NCBI RefSeq assembly: GCF_030580955.1
Contig: NZ_JAUQON010000003.1
Coordinates: 558,001 to 622,000 of the forward strand
Length of the DNA stretch: 64,000 nucleotides
Source of the DNA: Hymenobacter convexus
Lineage (GTDB): Bacteria; Bacteroidota; Bacteroidia; Cytophagales; Hymenobacteraceae
Reading direction: 5' to 3'
Shown here: positions 36,565 to 43,159 of the stretch, one piece after another
Layout of the letters: each line of letters opens with the position of its first letter
Position numbering within the stretch: position 1 is the stretch's first letter
The notes under the pieces: generated by a model
What the model saw: only the letters and a program-made list of their open reading frames with translations
What the model was told of the DNA's origin: nothing
The model's database searches: none
Translations under genes and position numbers: made by a program

Positions 36565-36580
36565 AATAAGCCGTTTGCAA

Positions 36581-36685
36581 TGTAGAGACGCGAAGTGTCG
36601 CGTCTCCACGTTGAACGACTCTAAAACGTTAGTTGCCAAAATCTAATGGCGCTAACGAGGAGACGCGAAGTGTCGCGTCTCTACA
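36581..36685. repeat. Family-B intergenic inverted repeat between rhaB and lutA
   Basis: Arms TGTAGAGACGCGAAGTGTCG... and reverse complement. The hairpin core is AGACGCGA/TCGCGTCT. It lies inside an apparent operon, so it cannot be a complete terminator if S7 drives lutABC. Confidence 0.85.
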
Positions 36686-36708
36686 TCGTTGAGGAGGAAA
36701 CCGCTAAA

Positions 36709-37452
36709 ATGAAAGTCGCCCTATTCGTCCCGTGCTACATCGACCAGTTCTACCCGCAGGTCGGCATTGCCACGCTTCAGCTGCTGGAGAAGCTGGGCGT
36801 GCAGGCACACTTTCCGGCTCAGCAAACCTGCTGCGGCCAGCCTTTGGCCAATAGCGGCTGCGAGCGCGACGCGCTGCCCATCTACAAGCATTTTGTGGAG
36901 ACATTCAGCGACTACGACTACGTGGTGGCGCCCTCGGGCAGCTGCGTGTACCACGTCCGCAAGCACTTCGACAAGCTGGACCAAACGGCCGACGTGCAGC
37001 ACGTGCGCGGCGCGGCCTACGACCTCATTGACTTCATCAGCACCGTGCTGAACGTGACGGAAATTCCGGGCGCGTTTCCGCATAAAGTGGGCCTGCACCT
37101 GAGCTGCCACGGCCAGCGCGGCCTGCACCAGGCCAACGAATCGGAGATGACGCCGGTGCGCGACGGCCAGCTGCGCCGCCTAATGGCCTCGCTCGATGGC
37201 ATTGAACTCACCCAGCTCAACCGCAACGACGAATGCTGCGGCTTCGGCGGCACCTTCTGCGTGAGCGAAGCCGGCATTTCGGCCCGCATGGGCCAGGACC
37301 GGGTAGCCGACCATGTGCTGAACGGTACGCAGGTGCTCACTGGCAGCGACATGTCGTGCCTGATGCACCTCGAAGGCATTGTGCGCCGCGCCAAGCTGCC
37401 CATCAAAGTGATGCACGCGGCCGAAATTCTGAATGGGGTGGTCAATGGGTGA
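36709..37452 (+). CDS. lutA: L-lactate utilisation protein LutA (LldE), cysteine-rich (CCG) subunit
   Basis: Subunit (247 aa) of the LutABC iron-sulfur L-lactate dehydrogenase, oxidising L-lactate to pyruvate. Two CCG domains are visible: PAQQTCCGQPLANSGCERDA and, near the C-terminus, NRNDECCGFGGTFCVSEAGI, with SCHGQRGLHQ between. Start at ATG 36709 (MKVALFVPCYIDQFYPQVG), preceded by GAGGAGG, one of the clearest Shine-Dalgarno sequences in the window; longer frames start inside the family-B repeat. It follows the rhamnose genes, whose aldolase/dehydrogenase fusion produces L-lactate. Confidence 0.95.
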   Translation: MKVALFVPCYIDQFYPQVGIATLQLLEKLGVQAHFPAQQTCCGQPLANSGCERDALPIYKHFVETFSDYDYVVAPSGSCVYHVRKHFDKLDQTADVQHVRGAAYDLIDFISTVLNVTEIPGAFPHKVGLHLSCHGQRGLHQANESEMTPVRDGQLRRLMASLDGIELTQLNRNDECCGFGGTFCVSEAGISARMGQDRVADHVLNGTQVLTGSDMSCLMHLEGIVRRAKLPIKVMHAAEILNGVVNG

Positions 37453-37568
37453 ATTGTTGAATGGTTGGACTGCTAAATGGTTGAATTGTTTGTTTTAACA
37501 GAATCAAAACCGCCCAGCAACTGCCCCATTCAACAATTCGCCCATCCACCCATCCAACAATCCACCCA
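37446..37568. repeat. Low-complexity inverted repeat between lutA and lutB (family E)
   Basis: Left part GGGTGAATTGTTGAATGG with internal near-repeats, right part CCATTCAACAATTCGCCC and CCATCCACCCATCCAACA; mirrored on a large scale but without the clean hairpin per arm seen in families A-D. It starts in the last codons of lutA and ends at the lutB ATG. Confidence 0.65.
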
Positions 37569-38972
37569 ATGAACCACGCCATTCGCGCCGATAAATTCCT
37601 GCTGGATGCCGACCGCACCACCTGGCACGACGAAACCCTGTGGTTCGTGCGCGAAAAGCGCGACCGCGCCGTGTACGCCGTGCCCGAGTTTCAGGAGCTA
37701 CGGGAACTGGCTTCTGGCATCAAAAACCACACCCTGAGCCGGCTCGACCTGTATTTGCGGGAGTTTGAAGCCGCCGCGCAGGCCAATGGCGTGCACGTGC
37801 ACTGGGCCGCCGATGCAGCCGAGCACAACGCCATTATCCTCGACATCATCCAGAAAGAAGGCGCTACGCGCATCGTCAAAAGCAAGTCGATGCTGACCGA
37901 GGAGTGCCACCTGAACCCGTACTTGATTAAGCACGGCATTGAGGTGGTGGATACCGATTTGGGCGAGCGGATTATTCAGTTCCGGGACGAGGCGCCGAGC
38001 CACATCGTGCTGCCCGCCATTCACCTGAAAAAGGAGGACGTGGGCGACACCTTTCATACTCATCTCGGCACGAATAAGGGTGAAAACGACCCGCAGCGCC
38101 TGACCGAAGCGGCGCGCCAGCATTTGCGGGCCAAGTTTCTGGCCGGGCAGGTGGCTATTTCGGGCGTCAATTTCGCCATTGCCGAAACGGGCGCGGTGGT
38201 GGTGTGCACCAACGAAGGCAACGCCGATTTGGGCGTGAACCTGGCTCGGGTGCACATCGCAGCCATGGGCATCGAAAAGATTATTCCGCGCCTGAGTGAC
38301 TTGGGCGTATTCACCCGACTGCTGGCGCGGAGTGCTACCGGCCAGCCCGTTACGACTTATACCTCGCACTTCACCAAGCCGGCGGCGGGCAAGGAGATGC
38401 ACATCGTCATCGTCGACAATGGCCGGACGCAGCAGCTGGGTCGGCCCGATTTTCGGGCCTCACTGAAGTGCATCCGGTGTGGGGCCTGCATGAACACCTG
38501 CCCAGTGTACCGGCGCAGCGGGGGCCACAGCTACGATTTCACCGTACCCGGCCCGATTGGCGCCATTCTGTCGCCGAACATCGACATGAAGAAGCACAGC
38601 TCGCTGCCGTTTGCCAGCACGCTGTGCGGCTCGTGTACCGACGTGTGCCCGGTCAAAATCGACATTCACACCCAGCTCTACAAGTGGCGGCAGGTGCTGG
38701 GCGAGGCCAATGAAATCCCGGCCTCGAAGAAGTGGAGCATGAAGTTTATGGGCCGCGTGCTGGCCAGCACGCGGGTGTATGGCCTGGGCGGGCAGTTTGC
38801 CCGCAAGGCGCTGCGTCTGTTACCCCACGGGCTCACCCACGCCCCTTCCATGAATGCCTGGGCCGTGGCCCGCGAGCTGCCCGAGGCCCCCAAGCAAAGC
38901 TTCCGCGAGTGGTATGCCAAGCAGCCCGCCCCAGCCGCTGCTCAGCCCGCTCAACCTCAGATTCCCGCATGA
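37569..38972 (+). CDS. lutB: L-lactate utilisation iron-sulfur protein LutB (LldF)
   Basis: Iron-sulfur electron-transfer subunit (467 aa) of the LutABC lactate dehydrogenase. N-terminal LUD domain (about 65-290: IVKSKSMLTEECHLNPYLIKHG, VDTDLGERIIQFRDEAPSHI), then two 4Fe-4S sites, CIRCGACMNTCPVYR and CGSCTDVCPVKID (about 303-365), and a C-terminal DUF3390-type tail with an Ala/Pro-rich end. Its TGA overlaps the lutC ATG by 4 bp. Length matches the family. Confidence 0.95.
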   Translation: MNHAIRADKFLLDADRTTWHDETLWFVREKRDRAVYAVPEFQELRELASGIKNHTLSRLDLYLREFEAAAQANGVHVHWAADAAEHNAIILDIIQKEGATRIVKSKSMLTEECHLNPYLIKHGIEVVDTDLGERIIQFRDEAPSHIVLPAIHLKKEDVGDTFHTHLGTNKGENDPQRLTEAARQHLRAKFLAGQVAISGVNFAIAETGAVVVCTNEGNADLGVNLARVHIAAMGIEKIIPRLSDLGVFTRLLARSATGQPVTTYTSHFTKPAAGKEMHIVIVDNGRTQQLGRPDFRASLKCIRCGACMNTCPVYRRSGGHSYDFTVPGPIGAILSPNIDMKKHSSLPFASTLCGSCTDVCPVKIDIHTQLYKWRQVLGEANEIPASKKWSMKFMGRVLASTRVYGLGGQFARKALRLLPHGLTHAPSMNAWAVARELPEAPKQSFREWYAKQPAPAAAQPAQPQIPA

Positions 38973-39538
38973 GCACCACTTCCCGCGAACGAATTTTAGC
39001 CGCCGCGAAGGCCAACAAGCCCGAGGAACTGCCGCTGCCCATCGTGCCCGATTTCGGCGGCGAGGCCACGATTGAGCGGTTTACGACCGTGCTCACGGGC
39101 ATCGGCGGTACCGTGGTGCGAATGGCTGGCTTGGACGAGCTGGAAGAAACACTGCGCCAACTTTTCCCCGAGGCCCGCAACACAACCTCTCCTCTCTTCC
39201 GCGGCACCGTGCCTGTGAATGCGCAGACGCCTACGGGCATTCTGGCGGAAATTGACCTGGCCGTGCTGCCCGGCGAAATTGGCGTGGCCGAAAACGGCTG
39301 CGTGTGGCTGCCCGAGGCCAACATGCTGCACCGGGCCTTGCCCACCATCACGCAGCACCTGGCGCTGGTGCTCGACCACCGGCGCGTTGTGGCCACCATG
39401 CACCAGGCCTACGCACAATTGCCCAATACGGGTGGCTACGGCAAGTTCGTGGCCGGCCCCTCAAAAACGGCCGACATTGAGCAGTCGCTGGTGATTGGGG
39501 CGCACGGGGCGCGCAGCCTGGTGGTGCTGGTGTATTAA
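38969..39538 (+). CDS. lutC: L-lactate utilisation protein LutC (LldG)
   Basis: Third LutABC subunit (189 aa), a LUD-domain protein. Start at ATG 38969 (MSTTSRERILAAAKANKPEE) overlapping the lutB stop as ATGA; the longer frame from 38732 overlaps lutB and is rejected. Typical family stretches: LAEIDLAVLPGEIGVAENGCVW, TQHLALVLDH, GGYGKFVAGPSKTADIEQSLVIGAHGARSL. It ends the S7 operon and is followed by a clear terminator at 39563. Confidence 0.93.
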   Translation: MSTTSRERILAAAKANKPEELPLPIVPDFGGEATIERFTTVLTGIGGTVVRMAGLDELEETLRQLFPEARNTTSPLFRGTVPVNAQTPTGILAEIDLAVLPGEIGVAENGCVWLPEANMLHRALPTITQHLALVLDHRRVVATMHQAYAQLPNTGGYGKFVAGPSKTADIEQSLVIGAHGARSLVVLVY

Positions 39539-39562
39539 CTTTTGGATTGCCCTAACCGCAAG

Positions 39563-39592
39563 AATCCCCGTCCAGGTTGGACGGGGATTTTG
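39563..39592. terminator. Bidirectional terminator between lutC and the T9SS protein gene
   Basis: Perfect 12-bp stem (AATCCCCGTCCA / TGGACGGGGATT) with a 3-nt loop, followed by TTTTGC on the + strand, between convergent genes. Stem at 39563-39574 and 39578-39589. Confidence 0.88.
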
Positions 39593-39613
39593 CATTCGGC
39601 AGCAGCGTATGTC

Positions 39614-42025
39614 CTACTTAATCAGGAGCACGCGGCTGGTTTTGGTTTGGCCGTTGGCGCTCACTTTGTAGTAATAAGTGCCGGTGGCCAACCCAGCCCC
39701 TTTCAGCACCACGGAGTGCGCTTCGCCGGCTTGGGTATCAGCATCAAAGAGCGTGGTGACGCGGGTGCCCATGGCGTTGTACACCGTCAGCACGACGTGC
39801 CCGCGCTGGGAAACCGTGAAGTTGATGGTCGCGTCGTTGCCCGTGGGGTTGGGGTAGGCCTGGGTTTCGATGTCTCTCAGCAAGGGGGCCGAAATTGGGG
39901 GTTCGGGAGCACCAATGAGGCGGGCCACCGGGCAGGTATTAGTGGTATAGTTGGTGCAGTTGGTAGCGGCCGACGTACACCCGCCGCTGCCCGCCGGGCT
40001 GGTGGTGGTGATGCTGAAGCCCTTGCCGGCCTGCAGCGTAAATTCCAAAGCCCCCGAGCCGCTATACACCGTGGACTGCGAGCCCGCTACGCCGGTTTGG
40101 GTCACCACGTAGTTGTAGCCCGTGAGGGGGCAACTCACACTCAGCTTCGGGGCCGTGAGGGTGCCGCAAAGAGTAGCTTCCTGGATGGTGACCACCGGCC
40201 GGGCGGGCGTGGCGGGCTGCGCATTAATGGTGATGGAGCCAGGGGCTGAAATGCAGCCGTCGCTGTTTTTGGCCGTGATGGCGTGCAGGCCCGCCGCCAG
40301 GCCGGGGTAACCGCCTGCCGGGTAGGCGGCGTAGGTGCCTCCATCCAGGCTAAACGTGAGCCCAGTAGTGGCCGAGGTGATGGTGACCGTACCCGTACTC
40401 ACCGTGCAAGTGGGGTCGATTTTGCCCAGTGTGGGCGCCAACGGTGTGGGCGGTTGCGCATTGAGCGTGATGGAAGCGGGCGCCGAAATGCAGCCATCGC
40501 CGTTCTTGGAGGTGATGGTGTGCGAGCCAGCGGCCAGGCCGGTATAGCCTCCCACGGGATAGGCCGCATAACTCCCGCCATCGAGTTTGAACTGCAGCCC
40601 GGTGGTGGCCGAAGTAACCGTGACCGTGCCCGTGCTTACGGTACAAGTGGGGTCCACTTTGCCCAGCGTAGGCGCCAACGGCGTGGGAGGTTGGGCACCA
40701 ATGGCGATGGAAGCGGGGTCCGAAATACAGCCGTCGCTATTTTTCGAGGTTACCGTGTGCGTGCCGGTGGCGGCGCCGGTGTAGCCACCGCTCGGATAGG
40801 CCGCGTAGGTACCGCCATCGAAGCTGAAGGTGAGCCCGGTGGTGGCGGAAGTCACCGTGACGGTGCCCGTACTCAGGGTACAGGTTGGGTCCACTTTGCC
40901 CAGCGTGGGCGCCGTAGGCGTGGGGGGCTGCGCGTTCACTGTCACCGTCAGCACGCCCGATACGCACGTGCGCTGGGCCGCCACCAGGCTATAAACGCCC
41001 GGCAGCGTACCGGCGAAAACGCCCGTCGAATTGCTCACCGCGGCCCGCACAGGGTTGGTGCCGGTCAGGGTATACACGTAGGCCGATACCGGGTCGGTGA
41101 CGTTCACGGTGCCGGTGGCCAGGGTGCAGGTGGGCTGCACCACCGTGGCGGCCGGCGTGGGTGGCAGCGCATTGAAGGTGCCCGAAGTAAAATCCTGCAA
41201 CGAGGCCGTGATGGACTGCGAGTTGCGGGTTTCGACCAGGAAATACGAGAAGCACCCGCCAATGCCCATCCCGGCCAGGTCGATGGCCCCCTCGTAGAAC
41301 AGGTTGGGCGCGTAGTTCACGTTGCCGTCGCTGCCGGTATAGGTCAGGCCGGCCGGCACGGGGTACTGAATGTGGTTTACGTTGGCCGCATACAACGCAT
41401 TGTTGGCGGGCAGCTGCACCAGGCTGCCATTGTTCCAGCGATACACGGTGATGGTGGGCGTGGTGCCACCACTGGTGAAATCACTCAGTATCAACAGGTC
41501 GCCGTTGGCGTGCACCCCATTGAAATCGCCATTAGCGTTGACGCTGACTGGCGTGGTGAAAAACCAAAAGCCAATGGACGCATCGCCGTTGTCGGAAGTG
41601 CGGTCGCCGAAGAAGCGCATGATGGTGTTGTTCGTGCCCGTCAGCAGCGCGCCGGCGTTGGTGATGTCGCCCTTGGCGTTGGCGCTGCCGTTGCTCCAGT
41701 GCCAGCCCGTGAGCAGGTTCCCGTCCTTGGAGCCCTGCGTGAACTGGTTATCGGCGTTGCCGCTGGCATTGGCCACATCCAACGAGTAAGCGTGAATGGG
41801 GTACACCGTGGTAAAATTGGCCCAGTCGCTGGGGTTGCCATCGTGGTAGGTGGCTGCAATCTGAGCGGCGGCGGGGCCAGCCCAGAGCAACAACCCCATC
41901 AGTAGCAACACGCCCAGCGAGCGGCACCGCGCGGTCAGGAAACTCCTATGGGCTACAGATGGCAACATCTGACCGACAGGTACCTGCAGGCGGCAATTGA
42001 CGAGCAAAAAGAACACATGTTTCAT
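39614..42025 (-). CDS. Secreted T9SS-sorted protein with three near-identical 79-residue repeats
   Basis: Exported surface protein, 803 aa from the ATG at 42025 (MKHVFFLLVN); an ATG at 41968 would place the hydrophobic core (SLGVLLLMGLLLWAGPAAAQ) closer to the start and is equally possible. After an N-terminal beta domain and one divergent repeat, three tandem units starting APTLGKVDPTCTLSTGTVTV follow, with GGTYAAYPSGGYTG and KNSDGCISDPASI, resembling SprB-type adhesin repeats. The C-terminus (YPNPTGNDATINFTVSQRG ... GTYYYKVSANGQTKTSRVLL) is a type A T9SS sorting domain. No catalytic motif is seen. It may be an adhesin or matrix protein; its link to sugar use is only positional. Confidence 0.85.
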   Translation of the reverse strand: MKHVFFLLVNCRLQVPVGQMLPSVAHRSFLTARCRSLGVLLLMGLLLWAGPAAAQIAATYHDGNPSDWANFTTVYPIHAYSLDVANASGNADNQFTQGSKDGNLLTGWHWSNGSANAKGDITNAGALLTGTNNTIMRFFGDRTSDNGDASIGFWFFTTPVSVNANGDFNGVHANGDLLILSDFTSGGTTPTITVYRWNNGSLVQLPANNALYAANVNHIQYPVPAGLTYTGSDGNVNYAPNLFYEGAIDLAGMGIGGCFSYFLVETRNSQSITASLQDFTSGTFNALPPTPAATVVQPTCTLATGTVNVTDPVSAYVYTLTGTNPVRAAVSNSTGVFAGTLPGVYSLVAAQRTCVSGVLTVTVNAQPPTPTAPTLGKVDPTCTLSTGTVTVTSATTGLTFSFDGGTYAAYPSGGYTGAATGTHTVTSKNSDGCISDPASIAIGAQPPTPLAPTLGKVDPTCTVSTGTVTVTSATTGLQFKLDGGSYAAYPVGGYTGLAAGSHTITSKNGDGCISAPASITLNAQPPTPLAPTLGKIDPTCTVSTGTVTITSATTGLTFSLDGGTYAAYPAGGYPGLAAGLHAITAKNSDGCISAPGSITINAQPATPARPVVTIQEATLCGTLTAPKLSVSCPLTGYNYVVTQTGVAGSQSTVYSGSGALEFTLQAGKGFSITTTSPAGSGGCTSAATNCTNYTTNTCPVARLIGAPEPPISAPLLRDIETQAYPNPTGNDATINFTVSQRGHVVLTVYNAMGTRVTTLFDADTQAGEAHSVVLKGAGLATGTYYYKVSANGQTKTSRVLLIK
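40205..40915 (-). repeat. Three tandem 237-bp coding repeats in the T9SS protein
   Basis: Period 79 codons; the three units are close to identical at DNA level, which implies recent duplication or gene conversion. Boundaries are approximate and set at APTLGK. Copy number may vary between strains. Confidence 0.8.
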
Positions 42026-42205
42026 GGAACAGAGGCAAAAAGTGGGATTAGTAGCTTCGCAGCGGGCGCCGCAACACCGTGAGCGTGCGGTTCGTCGGTC
42101 CCAAAAAATGGGGCACAGCAGGTCCATCCGAGCCACGCGCAGGGGCGGGCCCGTGGGAAGCGCAGCAATGAACAGACTTCTGAAAATCAGGCAGATTACC
42201 GGCAC

Positions 42206-42368
42206 GACATCTGTTGTGGCGCTGGTTTGGGCGGTGGGGCCGGAGGGGGCCTTCTGGGTAGCTAGTGGTATTGACCTAGGTGCTCAACAAAGATGTAGTG
42301 ATAATAAAAGCTTGCATTGTACAAATGCGACATTATATATATTATTTACTATGTTTTAAATCATAGAC
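42206..42368 (-). other. AT-rich upstream region of the T9SS protein gene
   Basis: 42290-42368 is visibly AT-richer than its surroundings (runs such as TATATATATTATTTAC). On the minus strand CGCATTTG (42337-42330) and CATCTTTG (about 42295) approximate the -7 box and may start the T9SS transcript with a leader over 250 nt. No regulon element precedes them. Confidence 0.3.
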
Positions 42369-42371
42369 AAA

Positions 42372-42404
42372 AAAGAAGCGGCCCCCATTGGAGGCCGCCT
42401 CTTC
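42372..42404 (-). terminator. Strong intrinsic terminator of the S8 transcript
   Basis: Read on the minus strand: a 15-bp stem (two G.T pairs at the outer end and a few more possible inside) with an AAT loop, arms 42404-42390 and 42386-42372, running into a U-tract (TTTTTTG). It is oriented to stop leftward transcripts from S8 or from rhaM. Confidence 0.85.
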
Positions 42405-42640
42405 GGCATTTGTTGTTTCACTAAAACTCACTTTATAACCAAATTATGTCAGGCCGATGGCCCGCGAAATCGGAGGCATCGCCGCAAATTGCGGTAGTGG
42501 ATGGGCCAGCGCGCACCTATTGCCACGCCAAGCCTTGAGGTGACAACACTGACATGGCACGCTGCAGAAACGGATGAAAGAGGACTCCCACCCAATCTTT
42601 TTCCATCCTGCTGCGCGCCAGTCAGGTTGTAAATAACTCA
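42372..42640 (-). ncRNA. Candidate regulon-controlled small RNA (about 270 nt)
   Basis: Defined by a regulon promoter (S8, predicted start near 42640) and a strong terminator (42372-42404) with no recognisable protein gene between. It includes a CCGCAA/TTGCGG hairpin and other potential stems. A 65-codon frame (42641-42444) could start with GTG almost at the predicted 5' end; it is Cys-rich in the middle (CSVPCQCC) but matches nothing I know, so a leaderless small protein remains possible. Rhamnose-responsive expression is predicted from the promoter. Confidence 0.45.
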
Positions 42641-42645
42641 CAGTA

Positions 42646-42690
42646 CAAATCTGTCACCGAACCAGGCCGGAACCTTCCCGCACCCTCCTG
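42646..42690 (-). promoter_or_regulatory. Regulon promoter S8 of the candidate small RNA
   Basis: Promoter orientation: CAGGAGGGTGCGGGA (42690-42676, 13/15), exactly 22 bp, then CAGATTTG (42653-42646). Nearly identical to S2 in element and flank. It lies downstream of rhaM and points away from it. Confidence 0.7.
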
Positions 42691-42742
42691 CCCGGTGAAA
42701 ATTCTTGTGAGGATACACTCACCCACCGATTATGACGAGGCT

Positions 42743-43057
42743 TCAATCCATGTGAAACACCCGCGCCAGCGGCTGCACCACCGGCGAATTATCGGGGTTG
42801 GTTTCCATCAAATCGCCCATGTAGGCCCACCAGCGCTGCATGATTTCGGTGCCGGGCAGCCCGTCGGTGGTGTGGCCGGGCAGGCGCTTCTGCACCGCAA
42901 ACAAGGTGCCGCTGGCGGCATCGAGGTAAATAGAGTAGTCCCGGATGCCGGCCTCGTGCAGCAGGGACGACAGTTCGGGCCAGATTTCGTCGTGGCGGCG
43001 CTCGTACTCGGCGGCCACGCCGGGCTTGAGCTTCATGGTGAAGGCTATTTCTTCCAT
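42743..43057 (-). CDS. rhaM: L-rhamnose mutarotase
   Basis: Small cytosolic enzyme (104 aa) interconverting alpha and beta anomers of L-rhamnose, speeding entry into the isomerase. MEEIAFTMKLKPGVAAEYER, HDEIWPELSSLLHEAGIRDYSIYL, LFAVQKRL and WWAYMGDLMETNPDNSPV are characteristic, including the catalytic His and Tyr region. Length is normal. It lies 3' of the GH106 rhamnosidase gene on the same strand, with a low-complexity repeat between, and has no regulon element of its own. Confidence 0.95.
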   Translation of the reverse strand: MEEIAFTMKLKPGVAAEYERRHDEIWPELSSLLHEAGIRDYSIYLDAASGTLFAVQKRLPGHTTDGLPGTEIMQRWWAYMGDLMETNPDNSPVVQPLARVFHMD

Positions 43058-43069
43058 CTGTTAGTTGTC

Positions 43070-43156
43070 AGTTGCTGGTTATCAGTTGTCAGTTGTCAGG
43101 TATTGGGTGCCGTTCCAGAATAATCTGCCAACTGACAACCAGTAACCGACAACTAG
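43070..43156. repeat. Low-complexity inverted repeat between rhaM and GH106 (family F)
   Basis: Built from GTTGTCAGTTG-like words on the left (43070-43100) and their reverse complements (CAACTGACAACCAGTAACCG) on the right. Looser than families A-D. Confidence 0.65.
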
Positions 43157-43159
43157 AAT

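Noticed and set aside
38732..38968. Longer start for lutC within lutB
   Set aside because: The ATGA overlap at 38969 gives the family-typical N-terminus; the extension is Pro/Ala/Arg-rich shadow sequence.
40205..40915. Regular repeats that could suggest a CRISPR array
   Set aside because: The 237-bp period is in frame within a coding sequence, without short repeats or unique spacers; no cas genes are seen.
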